A DNA stretch of 64,000 nucleotides from Cenococcum geophilum 1.58 (lineage: Eukaryota; Ascomycota; Dothideomycetes; Gloniales; Gloniaceae): contig KV748188.1 in NCBI GenBank assembly GCA_001692895.1, forward strand, positions 2,601,120-2,665,119, read 5' to 3'. Of the stretch, positions 1 to 10,728 are shown one piece after another. The notes beneath the pieces were generated by a model. It saw nothing but the letters and a program-made list of their open reading frames with translations. It had not been told where the DNA came from and made no database searches. The position numbers and the translations under genes were made by a program. The first letter of the stretch is position 1. Every line of letters begins with the position of its first letter.

Positions 1-95
1 TTTACTAAAATTAATTAAAACTTATATAATTAGCTCCTATTTAAGTAATTAAGTAGGTTTACCTATAGCTTTAAATATAAGATAATAATAAAATA

Positions 96-3000
96 TTATT
101 ATTTATTGCTTAACGTCCGATTCGGATTCCTATTAGGCCTACGCGGACTACTCCTTATATACATATAGGGAGAAAACTCTATTTAAGAAAACCCCATAAT
201 TTATTTCTCCGCCTTTTAGGACTCGCCTATAAGGCGCCTACGAGGCGCCTATAAGTCACCTGTGGTGCTCTACTACCTTACTTTTTAACCTCTTTGGGAA
301 CTACTGCTGCCGTAATAAGCCTACGGACGCGCTAGTATCGTAAACTTTACTCTACCACTGTAGAGTCATTAGGGGGCGCCCGTTGCTTGCCCCCCCCACC
401 CTCTATTACTATTTCCCTTATAACCTAGAACTGGTTTAGTATATTTTAGCTAATAAGCTACTAGGTAACCGCCTTAAGGCCTTTTTATATTAAGAGTAGT
501 GTATTATAGTTCTCTGTGCTAGCTACTAAGAGTATTACTTCTTAGTTAGTGTATAAGGGGCATAATAGTATTATATATTTTAGCGTCTGTCTTAGCCAGC
601 TATATTTATATCTTGGGCTACCTACTAGGACACCTACCCAGTAGAGCCAGTCTTTTAGTCCTATTATTCCTATTCTTAAGAGTATTGCTATTATATTTTC
701 TGCCTTTATTAGGCCTTCTTAGAGCCCTAGAGTATTTACCCCCTATGGCGTTAACTATGCTACGGCTTAGGTTCCTCTTACCTTAGTTAGCCTCTATCCC
801 TTTAACTCCTATACGCCTCTCTAGCGTTGGTCTAGCCAGTATTATATTACGGTAAATAGTTTCCTAGCGTTCTTTTATGCTCTACTTTAGCTCCTTTCTC
901 TCTCTTATTATTGTCTTTGCTAGCCTCTTACACATCTCCCTTCCTCCTCTATATAGGCCTAGGCCCTAAAGCAGCACTATTCTTCTTCTACTTTCTTTAC
1001 CTGTTTCTCTAATATGTCTTCCCTACTTTAGGGTTATTAGTTTATTCTCTTATAAGGCGCCCTAGGGTCCCTCTATAGTTTATTTAGGCGTGTCTTGATA
1101 TACTTTATAATATTAGAGTTATGTTTATTTTACGCCCTTTACATTACAGCGGCTTTAATATATAGTTATAGGGGGGGAATATTAGCTTCCTTTTTAAGCA
1201 GTGCTGTAGCCGTTCGCTTATATCCGCCTATTATACTCCAGAGGTAGGCTATTTAGACCTTTTAGATTAGTTTAAGGAGCGATTTAGGGGGGCCTTTCTT
1301 AGATTCTCTAATAGCCTAAATACTGGACCTATACGTTATAGTTGGCCAGACAACTGCTATATATAGTAGGCGTGACCTCTAGAAGCATGGNCCCTATATA
1401 GAATTAACAATCCTAGATAATACAATATACTATACTTAGCCCTTACGGGCCGCTTATGCCGTATATACGCTCCACCAGAGCTTACTATCTACCTATACTC
1501 CTAATACCCTTAGGCCCTAAACTGGTTAACCCCTAAAGCCTTAAATATAAATTATATGCTAGAGGTCTGTAGATTAGTTGCGTTTTCTTATAAAGTAAAT
1601 TAGCTGGTATTTCTCTAGTAAGAATTAGACTCTATATTATCTTACCTATTTTATATAGGTGTTATAAGCTTTCTCTAGTGTTCTGTAATTTTCTGCGGCT
1701 GTTAGCCCGTATATAATTAGGTTTGTATTATTAATAAAGCTTATCCCCTAGGTCGCCCCTTTTTTAAAGGAGTTAAGTAGGTTGCTTATAAAGAAAAGGA
1801 AGAGTATAGGCGAGAGGGGTAATCCTTATAGTATTCCTGTTATAACTATAATAGGGGGGCTCTGGTATCTGCTAAAGACTAATAATGTTTCTTTCTGACC
1901 TATAAACCCTTAAATAAATTGTATAATCCATTCTGGGAAGCCTTTTGCCCTAAGGATATATAGGAGACGCTTATAGGATACGTTATTATAGGCGCTGCTG
2001 ATATTTAGGCTAAGCATTAATACTATAAAGTCTCTTCGCATCGCCTATGCGGATTTAATAGTGGCAGCGAGTAGCGTAAGTGCTAATAGTGTTAAGCGGT
2101 TCTTTCTTGCCCCTATTTGGCTTTATGGTAGTAGGTTATATTCCTTAGCCGTGTTTACTATATAGTCCGCTATTACCTTTTCTAAGATCTTACTAAGGGT
2201 GTTTTCTAAGGTAATAGGGCGGTAGCTTCCTAGGATTAAGTAATTTGCTTTACCTTCTTTCCGTAGAATAACTATCGTTATAGATCTTTTAAGTTATGGG
2301 TAGTAGCCTATAGTAAAGTATGCCCTAGCTATATCTATAAGCCAGGGTGCTATAAGTGGTCTATAGGTTTTTAAGGCCTTATTTGGAATCCTATCTGGTC
2401 CTAATACTATATTGTTTAAAAGGCGGCTAATAGTTCTGGCCATTTCCTCTGTTGTTATATTGCTGTTAACCCTTAAGCGAGTCACCGGTATTTTACCTAT
2501 AATATTACTGAGGTCTGCCGGAGCCGGTTAGGGGAAGAACCTCTCTATAAGGATCTTTACCTTCTTATTATTATTGTTAGTAGCCTATAATTCCCCTGCT
2601 CTTTATAGGGGTAGTAGGTATAGGTCTTCTACTAGGCGCCCTACCTTTTTCTTTGCCTATTTTACTATAGCCCAAAGGCCCTTATTATAGGGGAGGCTCG
2701 GGTTAGAAGTATACTCGTTTATAAACCGTCTTTAGTTGTTTCTTACTTCTTTCTTTAGGGTATTCTTTAACTGGTTTCTTATGTCTTTGTATTGTCTCTC
2801 GTCTTTAGGGTTGTGGCTACTTATATATTTCCTTCTTGCTCGTTATTAGCTAGTAATAAGAACCGCGTATTGTGCGGACCATATATATTATATATAGGGG
2901 CCCGGTTTTAAGACTGGGTAGTACTTTTCTAGCCTATTTTTAATTACTGCCTAGATTCTTTCTAGTCTTTAGTTAATTTCCTTAGGGGTGGCTAATAAGC

Positions 3001-3683
3001 CTTGCTTATTTGGAATTGGGTGGATTTCTTCTAGGTCTTAGAGTTGTTATTTAACTATATTAAGGAAACTGTCTATCTTAAGCTTTCTTATTGCGTATCT
3101 TTTACTACTTAGTTACGCCTTAATATCCAAATCTAGCTGTATCTAGATGGGGATATAGTCTAAGGCGAGTGCCTATTCTTCTTTGGGGTTATACCTTTTA
3201 AGTCTCTAGTATAGGCCTTCGTCTATAAATATGAGGTTAATTATGCTTCTAGAGGTTCCTCGTTGCCATATAGTTGCTCCTAGGGGGGTGGCCAACTTAA
3301 GGCCCTAGGTGTCTATAGCTCTTAGTAGGCACTCTACCTGTCGATCAGCAGTAACATGGATACCCCCCTACTGCGGGTAGTAGAGGTTTATGTCTCCTAA
3401 TAGGATAGACTTTATGCCTTCGGTTTCTAGTAAGCTTATTACCGATATAATATTCTCTGTTTGTGGGACCCCTTTGACCCTAGGGTTATATACATTAATG
3501 ATTTGTACCGGTCCCCTATATGTCTGAATTGTTACAACTGCAATATCTGGGTTAACTGCCTGCCATAACCATGAGGATAGGCTGATAGCCTTGCTAATCA
3601 TAAAGCATACGCGTGTGGCTGCTTTTGGTTCGTATAGAAGCTGGAATCCTCGGGGGCAGTATGTCGATTGTGTATAGGTATTA
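96..3683 (-). mobile_element. LINE family 1, copy A (5'-truncated, RIP-mutated)
   Basis: This is a non-LTR retrotransposon on the minus strand. Its 3' end lies at the left, with an AT-rich trinucleotide tail next to a conserved 3' UTR that recurs at 47130 and 56250. The element stops near 3683, where copy B continues into ORF1, so copy A is 5'-truncated. A 14-bp run at 82-95 recurs at 3684-3697 and fits a target-site duplication, although the run is low-complexity. It is the least damaged of the three copies and keeps open stretches of 117 and 63 codons. One N base occurs at 1391. Confidence 0.9.
380..3683 (-). pseudogene. LINE ORF2 remnant: AP-type endonuclease and reverse transcriptase
   Basis: This is the second ORF of a Tad1/I-like LINE, which would nick target DNA and reverse-transcribe the element RNA. 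At about 3370-3683 (N-terminal end) the frame reads as the endonuclease/exonuclease/phosphatase fold, including INVYNPR and LLGDIN. At about 2290-2485 it carries the RT entry motif GPDRIPNKALK. Further on come an LSLNIS block (motif A), GLPLSPILF (motif B) at about 1790-1830, and the catalytic box at 1727-1738, which reads FINN instead of the usual F-x-D-D. Many stops are at former Gln and Trp codons. The left limit is approximate. It is certainly not functional as written. Confidence 0.85.
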
Positions 3684-3739
3684 ATAATAATAAAATAATA
3701 AGTGGTATTATATATAAGCATAAAAAGGTAGTTAAAATA

Positions 3740-4140
3740 NGTATAGATATAGTAAATTTCTATTCTTAATTATAGTTTTAAAATTTAAGCATTTAGTAGT
3801 TTATATAGTAGGCTATATATACTAAACTACTAACTACCTAAAATCTAAANGCTTTATATAGTGCTTTAAAGCCTTTTTAATATATTATATTAGTGTATTA
3901 GGGGGTCTCTGGGAACGCTTATATAAATATTTCTATAAATATCTCTATAAACGCCTTTATAATTACCTCTATAAATAACTCTATAATTACCTTAATAAAC
4001 ATCTCTATAATTATTTTTGTAAATACTTTTATAATCGTCTCTATATATACCTTTATAATTATCTTTATAAATATTTTAATAAATAGACGCCTATATAACG
4101 CTCTTTACTAAAGACTCTATATATAGAGGCTTTATATAAC
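3740..4140. repeat. Degenerate AT-rich tandem repeat
   Basis: This stretch is built of loosely repeated units of about 15-16 bp of the type CTCTATAAATACC / CTCTATAATTACC, best seen at 3930-4080. The units are diverged and no exact period holds throughout. There is no coding potential. It may be a decayed extension of the minisatellite at 4141-4875. N bases occur at 3740 and 3850. Confidence 0.6.
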
Positions 4141-4875
4141 ACCTTATATAATACTATATAACACTCTAGATTAAAGACTCTCTATATAGAGGCTTTGCAT
4201 ATAAAGACTCTGCGTATAGAGGCTCTATACAACGCTCTGCACAACGCTCTATATACAAAGGTTCTGTATATAGAGATTCTGCGTATAAGGGCTCTACGTA
4301 TAGAGGCTCTATATAGGGGGGCTTTACACAATACTCTACACGATGCTCTATATAACACTCTACACAATGCTCTACACGACGCTCTACACGACGCTCTACA
4401 CGACGCTCTATATCGAAGACTCTATATACGGAGGCACTACGTACATAGCTTCGTGCAGAGCCTCTATAAGCAGAGCCTCCGTACGCAAAGCCTCCGTATA
4501 TAGAGCCTTCGTACACAGAGCCTCCGTACGTAGAGTCTTTGATATAGAGCATCGTGTAGAGCGTTGTATAAAGCCTCCGTATATAGAGCCTTTATACGCA
4601 GAGCCTCCATATGCAGAGCGTTGTGTAAAGTATTGTGTAGAGCCTCCGCACACAGAGCCTCTATATACAGAACCTTTGTACGCAGAGCCTCCGTACGCAG
4701 AGCCTCCGTACGTGAGCTCTATACGTAGAGCCTCTACACGCAGAGCATTCATATATTAGAGCCTCTGTACGTAAAGTCCCTAATGCAGAGCTCCGGGCAG
4801 AGCCTCGTGTAGAGCACCTATACGCAGAGCCTTTGTATATAGAGCCTCCGTATAAAGCTCTGCACGAAGCTCTAC
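4141..4875. repeat. Minisatellite with 12- and 15-bp units in inverted arrangement
   Basis: Units of 15 bp (CAGAGCCTCCGTACG and variants) dominate the right part, about 4430-4860. The left part, about 4180-4330, carries the reverse-complement type (GCGTATAGAGGCTCT). Near the middle are three perfect 12-bp units (GCTCTACACGAC) at about 4372-4410. The array therefore resembles a large imperfect palindrome. Both strands read as long open frames of 4-5 residue repeats, an artefact of a unit length divisible by three; I do not call a gene. Confidence 0.8.
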
Positions 4876-5146
4876 GGAGGTGTAGGGTCAAAAGGCCCCA
4901 AATCAAAGCATCAAATCAAGAGGAACTCTAAATTAAGGCTTCAAATCAAAGCTTCAAATCGTGGTTCAAATCGTGGTTCAAATCGGGCGATATTTTGGTG
5001 AGGCGAATTTTGACGTTGGCGGTTTGGTGCGTATGGCCCACCATATATAGTTTGCAGCAAATTGCCGCAAACCGCAACAACAAGCCTAAAAAAAAATTTC
5101 CTGATGATGGAGGATAGGATTTACAAAACAAATCCATACCTACTAG
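4876..5146. other. Intergenic, no gene seen
   Basis: This is a mixed stretch with short direct repeats of the type TCAAATC (4895-4985) and GCAAATTGCCGCAAACCGC. A similar GCAATTTGCGGCAATCTG phrase lies in the Gypsy1 LTR, which suggests old LTR debris. No frame is recognised. Confidence 0.4.
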
Positions 5147-5275
5147 TATATATTAATTAAGCTCTATATAATAAGGCTCTAAATTAAAGCCTTAGGTTAA
5201 TTAATCGGCTTATTAATTATAAACTCGGGTCAAAATTTTCGTTGGGGGGTACTAACAATCTGCATATTATCTATA
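5147..5275 (+). repeat. Left arm of inverted repeat enclosing the lipoxygenase island
   Basis: About 120 bp match the reverse complement of 10620-10728. The shared core is TTATAAACTCGGGTCAAAATT followed by CGTTGGGGG; AT-rich ATATATTAATTAA sequence precedes it and a GCATRTTA block follows it. The left arm carries about 16 extra bp (near 5201-5216). It could be a terminal inverted repeat or two head-to-head copies of one repeat family. A shorter relative, TTATAAACTTGGGTCAA, lies at 43476. Confidence 0.75.
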
Positions 5276-5899
5276 AGAGGTAAGGGGGAAGATATATAAG
5301 TATAGCGCGAGTAAATAAAGTCACTAAATATATAAATATTGAAGGAGAAGGAGAAGAAGAGGGCTCTATATTATAAAATTAGAATTATAGCAGGCCTTTC
5401 TATATAAAATTAGAAGCCCCGCGTGAACTAGGAGCTAGTATAGGCACGAGAACAGGAGAGGGTTGGAAAATAGTTCATCGAGGCGACGATGAGGTCGAAG
5501 GCGCGCGACCAGGACCTCTATACTAACCCAGTACTAACCTAGGCCTCAAAAATGCGTCCGAAAAGTAGGGGCTACCCCCTAGGGGGGGGTGATATTTGGA
5601 CGATATATCGAGGACTTTTGTAGGGGGGGAGCCGTGCGTAACCCAAGATTATGCCAAGCCTAACCCGGACCTCCGATACCTCCGGATAGTAGACTTTATC
5701 CTCCGCAAGTCTAAACATCAATAAATGACTCTATTTGATTTAAAGCCTTTGGTTGGCTTATCTATTTGGACGCCTTTATTAACAGCGCATGGTATAAAAG
5801 CTTTGTGCAGAGCTTCGTGCAGAGCTTCGTGCAGAGTAAAATTTTAGTGTGCCAAGAACAGCACTAGGAGTACTCCCCACTCCGTACACGGTTTTCCTC
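5276..5899. other. Moderately GC-rich intergenic segment, no gene recognised
   Basis: The base composition is closer to the gene islands than to the TE sea, with G-runs at about 5580-5630 and a block near 5520-5560 that looks like retroelement flank. All frames are short. It may be solo-LTR debris, but I cannot show a partner copy in the window. Confidence 0.35.
5808..5836. repeat. 12-bp tandem repeat
   Basis: The unit CAGAGCTTCGTG is repeated about 2.5 times without change, with a partial diverged unit just before it. It resembles the 12/15-bp units of the minisatellite at 4141-4875, about 1 kb away. Confidence 0.7.
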
Positions 5900-6520
5900 A
5901 ACAAAATTTACCCAAATACACCTTTTTATACCATCTATAACTTAATAACCCTTTAATAGAGTTTTGTAAAAATTGAAATATAGCTTATCAAATACTATGT
6001 TTATAATTTAATATAAAAAAAAAGCCTTTAAAATATTAAAATATTTATATTAAAAACGAAGCTAAATATGTATTTTTTTGATATAAATATAAATTACTAA
6101 TAGGCTTATTATATAGCTATATTTTATAATTATTTTATAAATAAATTTTTTTTATATCTATTAAGTTTAATAGTTATATTTTATAATAGCTAAAATTAGC
6201 TATTAGAAATATAATATAGCCTATTATTATATTTAATAGAATTTTTACTATATAGAAAAGTTGTGTTTTTTAATTTATACTATATTGTATATTATTTTTA
6301 TATTTTTATATTATAAAAAGCTTAAGTTGCTATATAATTAACCATATTTTAATTTTTATATTAATAGCTATTATAGTTATTTAACTATAAGTATTTAAAC
6401 AAATACTATATATAAGCTAATTAGTCTTTTATTATATTATTTATTATAAAATTCTGGTTTTAGTATTTAATAAACTATATTTAAAATTTTATATAATTCT
6501 ATTAGAAGTTTATTAAGTTA
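5900..6520. other. Extreme AT-rich block
   Basis: G and C are very rare from about 5990 to 6520. No coding frame, LTR boundary or inverted repeat was recognised. It ends abruptly at about 6520, where balanced composition begins. Confidence 0.6.
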
Positions 6521-7219
6521 TGGGTTTTGGTGAGGAAAACCGTGCATTGAGTAGGACCGTGCACGGAGGAGAACTCCTAGCGCCCGAGCTGCACTGCAGA
6601 TCTCCTCTGCTCGAAAAAGCATACGAAGTGAGCACACAACCCCAGCGGTATGTCGAGGAATAGATAGTGCCAATATTCAATGTGGGTATTTCATGACCAT
6701 GGCTGGCTGAAATGCTCGATAATGCAAGGCTCTCAGCCACGTCGCACCACGATTCCGTCAAATCTCACCGCAAGATGCTGTGCCTTTCGCGGTGGGCTTG
6801 TTCCCGTAACCTTTGGCCGGCAATCGAAATGCTTTCCGATTCGTCCGTTCGCTCCTTTGGGAGGTGCGGGATTCGCGTTCAGGATACGGAAGATACGCCG
6901 GAAAGTCTAGACAGAGCGTTTCTTCAGATGAAGACAGATGAATCACCGAAAATGGCGATCCTACGCGGCTCTCTGATGGTCCAGATTGCCTCATATGGAT
7001 AAATGCATTAAGCATCGTCTGGATCTGCTCTTGGAATACCTCGGCCAGAAGCCTACCTGTACAACCCTCAACTAATCCAATAGCTTTGGGGCCGATGATG
7101 CATAGCCGGCCATGTATATATAACCCTGCCAACCTCAGCCAGTTGTATAGTGCTTTCCTTAGACATTCGCATTATCCAGGCTTTTCCATTCAAATCAAAG
7201 TATCAAGAGCATCTTCAGG
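6521..7219 (+). promoter_or_regulatory. Upstream region of the lipoxygenase gene
   Basis: This is non-RIPed sequence of balanced composition ahead of the lipoxygenase start. It carries several open frames of 76-124 codons on both strands (for example 6712-7002 plus, 6758-7132 minus), but none has a recognisable domain and they overlap one another, so I treat it as promoter and 5' UTR. Pyrimidine-rich patches occur at 7150-7200, as is common upstream of fungal starts. Confidence 0.5.
7115..7123 (+). promoter_or_regulatory. Putative TATA box of the lipoxygenase gene
   Basis: The string TATATATAA lies 97 bp upstream of the chosen ATG, inside otherwise GC-balanced sequence. Position and context fit a core promoter element; there is no other support. 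Confidence 0.45.
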
Positions 7220-9626
7220 ATGGCATCTCAAGACAGCGGGCCGGTGCTGCTGACGCCTGGTGCGGCTGTGGGCAAGACCGAGCCAGTGATTGGCGGCGAG
7301 ACGCAGACTTGGCCGCAAGACCCAGAAGATGTACCTATCGCCATGTGGGATAGTGGCACGTTTGTGATGGAACTGATCAACCTACACCTGAGCCCAAAGA
7401 AGCTCCAGCTTACGGAACTCACCAAATCAGAGCAGAAAACGGTCAATGCCAATCCTGAAGCGCTTCTGGCCGTAGCGCTACCACCGCCGTGCATCAAAGA
7501 AGGCACTTATCGCGGCACACAGCTGGCAATTACTAAGATGTATGAGCTGGTTGAATCTAAGTGAGCCGACCTAGACGCCCTCTGTTCGACCGAGCTAACC
7601 GTATCATATAGTTACAAGTCGTACATGGACGCTGCAAACTTTGAACCTACTGTCCCTACTCCATTGGATGTGCTGAAGAAGCGAGAGTTTTTTTCTTTTA
7701 CGTGCCCAAACCTAGATGACCCATTGGCGGACAACTTTCCACCCCACCTGAACCTCGCCGCCAACAAGGATTGGTCAATCAAGGCAGAAACCAGTCAAAA
7801 GTCATCTTTATCGCCGGTCGACTTGTTCAATAAGATGCGACTAGCGCAACTGAGCCAATTGCTTCCCTCCCTGATCCCTGAGAGCTTTCTCGGGAGAAGC
7901 GCGTCTAAGGCGGCCCAAACCGTAGCTAATTTGAAGTTTGGCGATATGGGTCGACCAGATGCAGGCAATACTATCAAGGAAGTGGAAGATTATCAGCGCA
8001 GGGAACGCGGCAAATCCTTCTGGAAAAGGAATGACATCTTTGATCTACCAAATATAGGTGACCTTATCGACTGGTATACCGACGAGCGATTTGCCCAGCA
8101 ATTCTTTACCGGCACCAACCCGACGACGATCGAACTAGCTTCCGACTTCTGGATCAAGCATTTTCTCGATTCTGCGCAGCCCGAGGACGCGAAAATACGA
8201 ACCAAGATTGAGAAATTGTCAAAAGAGGCTCGTGGTAGCTTGTACGTGCAAGACTACAGCTACTTCCGCGAGGCTGCTGGTATGGGGGCTTCGGACGTGA
8301 TTAAATGTGAGTACGAGTACGTGGATAATGGCAAAAAGGTAAAGGGTACTCGCTATGGCGTAGCCGCCGTGTGCTTGTTTCACCTCAGTGAAGATACCGG
8401 CAAACTAGCGCCGCTGGCCATCGTGTGTGACTGGCGCGGCAGCAAGGAGAACTCGGTGACAATCTACAACCAGGAGCCACCACGCAGCGGGAGCGATCAG
8501 GCGGTTGACTGGCCGTGGCGATATGGTGAGTTGTCCAGTTTTTCAAGAAATCGAGCTAATAAGGTCAGCCAAAACTTGTGTACAGACATCCGACTGGCTC
8601 CAGCACGAAGTAACAGTCCATCTGACAAACACTCATCTGATCGAAGAAGCAACCATCGTGGGCGTACAGTGGTCGTTTCCTGACACGCATTTTGTATTCC
8701 AACTGCTGTATCCCCACTGGCAAAAGACGCTTGCGCTTAATGCAGCAGCTCGAGGGACGCTAGTGCCACACGTCATCAACGAGTTGATTGGCTTCACAAA
8801 GGAGCAATCGACGCGCTTCACGCTACACGCATTCAACTCGTTTGACTTTCAGGGCCGCTACGCCCCTGAGGACCTGCGTCGTCGCGGCTTCCCACCAGAA
8901 ACGTTGAACGATGCGCGCAGTCGAAACTATGCATGGGCACGCTGTATCCACAGTATGTGGGGGAAGATCCGGCGTTATGTGGAGGGCATGCTCAGTCTGG
9001 AGTATCCTCAGCCCAACGCGGACCGGGATGTCGCGCGCGACCCCTGTATCCGTGACTGGTGCGAAATCATGCAGAAGGATCCTGCATTCAAAGATGGCGG
9101 CGCTGGCCTTAAGTCCTTTCCGACTATTCGCACGTTTGACCAGCTAGTCGATGCGGTCACCATGTGCATCCACATCGCCTCCCCACAGCACACGTCCATC
9201 AATTACCTGCAGAACTACTACCAGGCCTTTGTCATCAACAAGCCGCCATGCCTGTATACGCCGCCACCAGTATCCCGCGCGGAGCTGATGGCTTACAAGG
9301 AAAAGGAGTTCGTTCTCGCTCTACCTATAAATCACCCAAAGGAGTGGTTGCTCGCTAGTCACATACCCTACTTACTCAGCTTTAAGCCGGGCGACAAGGA
9401 AAGCCTGATCCAATACGCCTGCTCGAAATATAACGTATATAAGGCCAAGCGTCGCGACGAGGATCGGCACGCGCCAGAGATTGCCGGGTATGCGCGCAAG
9501 TTCTACACCGAGCTCGCGGACTCGGAGTTGGAGTTCAAGAAGTTCGGTCGGGACACGTTCGATTCGAGCGTCATCACGTACGATGTACTTAGTCCTTCCT
9601 GGAATGCGGTGAGCATCTTGATCTAG
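7220..9626 (+). CDS. Lipoxygenase (fungal, non-heme metal), three exons
   Basis: The enzyme inserts O2 into polyunsaturated fatty acids such as linoleic acid to give hydroperoxides. Exons 7220-7560, 7612-8525 and 8569-9626 join in frame to a 770-residue protein. Metal ligands match the family: the VHLTNTH box gives His436 and His441, PQHTSIN gives His626 and Asn630, and the protein ends in SILI with Ile770 as the C-terminal carboxylate ligand. WPWRYAKTCVQTSDW is reconstituted only across intron 2, which supports the splice choice. There is no signal peptide and no recognisable PLAT domain, so a cytosolic enzyme is likely; secreted manganese lipoxygenases are usually nearer 600 residues. Iron or manganese cannot be told from sequence. 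The start is the first in-frame ATG after the TATA-like box. The gene shows no stop or frameshift and no RIP, unlike everything around it. Confidence 0.95.
7561..7611 (+). other. Lipoxygenase intron 1
   Basis: This 51-bp intron has donor GTGAGC, acceptor ATAG and a branch-like GCTAACC 12 bp before the acceptor. It splits an Asn codon (AA/T). The frame before it ends in an immediate stop if read through. Confidence 0.9.
8526..8568 (+). other. Lipoxygenase intron 2
   Basis: This 43-bp intron has donor GTGAGT, a branch-like GCTAAT and acceptor CAG. Splicing G/CC yields Ala and continues into KTCVQTSDW, which is conserved in lipoxygenases. A later AG at 8585 would leave the lipoxygenase frame and was rejected. 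Confidence 0.9.
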
Positions 9627-10619
9627 TGTGGCTGTGGCGGACCAGGGAACCTTAGCGGATCGGCAATAGTAAGATGCTCTAAGTGCTAGTCGTGAATCAT
9701 CCTAGGATATCCTTTAGCTCAATTTAATTGATGATGCGTTCTAAAACATAGAATATGCAACTGTGAGATTAAGACCTTATAATGTAAGTCACCGTTTACT
9801 GAGACACGAAGTCGCAGCTGTGTATTTTCAATATTGGATATACCGTGAACCGGAAATATAGTCGGGATTGGAGCTACCCCGTATTATCATCTAGGTAGTG
9901 GAATATAGCGTAATGCAGTTTTTGGCAAGGGACAGACATGTAAACTTTAAGAAAACTAATGTAGTCTTTAAGCGTGCAGGTAAGCTATATATAAGCTGAG
10001 TTTGGCAGTAGAGGCGATGCCCTACTTTATGAGACTTTACGCTAACGAAGCAAAGGGATAAAATACTATTTGAGCGATTAGATAATGTGGATAATACTTA
10101 CAGTAAGCCCGAGCATTTAATGTTAAAAGTCCTAGCATAGTCACATGTCTATATTCCTAAATTGTTAAAACCTTCCACGCCGTACAGTTAGCGAGTCTAG
10201 TCTTTATAGCTTTATAATAAGTGGTACTCGAGGCTCAGCTGTTATCTCAGGTGCCTCAGCCGCTTCGTAGATGATTGGCTAAGGGTATCAATATGGTATT
10301 AAGGCGGCGGTAAGTTAGGGCTTTTTGGCAAAATCAACGGTTTAATTCGCTTCTTATTAAAACCCCTTTTAAACAAAGCGTTAATTGACTACGCTAGGCG
10401 TAAGGGTAAGCGCTAATGCATACTAAATTTAGTTATATCTTCCAACAGATACCTTTTAACAGTTATCGAAACCCCCCCACCGGAATCACGTCTGAGAGTG
10501 ATTCGCAACATTTGTAAAGCGCGTAAACGATACCTATAGTTTCCCTATACTCGCGGTTAAATTGTTTAACCATAACGGCTTAAAATACTACCAAAAGTTG
10601 ATTGATTAAAGAGATAGCC
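9627..10619. other. Downstream region of the lipoxygenase gene, no further gene seen
   Basis: The composition drifts from balanced near the stop codon to AT-rich by about 10 kb. No frame longer than about 60 codons has recognisable content, and no clear polyadenylation signal or RNA gene was seen. Confidence 0.5.
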
Positions 10620-10728
10620 CGATATTTTAACATGCGGAACGTTGGTCCCCCAACGCAAATTTTGACCCGAGTTTATAACCCAAAGCTTTAACTTAGAGCT
10701 TTATTATATAGACTTTAATTAATATATA
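10620..10728 (-). repeat. Right arm of inverted repeat enclosing the lipoxygenase island
   Basis: This is the reverse complement of the repeat at 5147-5275. The GTTGG-CCCCCAACG end at about 10641 points inward, and the AT-rich end points outward. The two arms are about 5.35 kb apart and bracket the lipoxygenase gene. Confidence 0.75.

Noticed and set aside
4166-4759. Overlapping open frames of 61-138 codons on both strands with 4-5 residue repeats
   Set aside because: They arise because the minisatellite units are multiples of three bases and lack stops; composition and inverted structure show no gene.
6712-7132. Open frames of 96 (plus) and 124 (minus) codons upstream of the lipoxygenase
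   Set aside because: They overlap each other, show no domain, signal peptide or intron pattern, and sit in the expected promoter region.
8526-8585. Alternative acceptor at 8585 for lipoxygenase intron 2
   Set aside because: It would keep reading into a frame that stops at 8683 and loses the metal-ligand histidines; the AG at 8568 restores the conserved SDWLQHEV frame.
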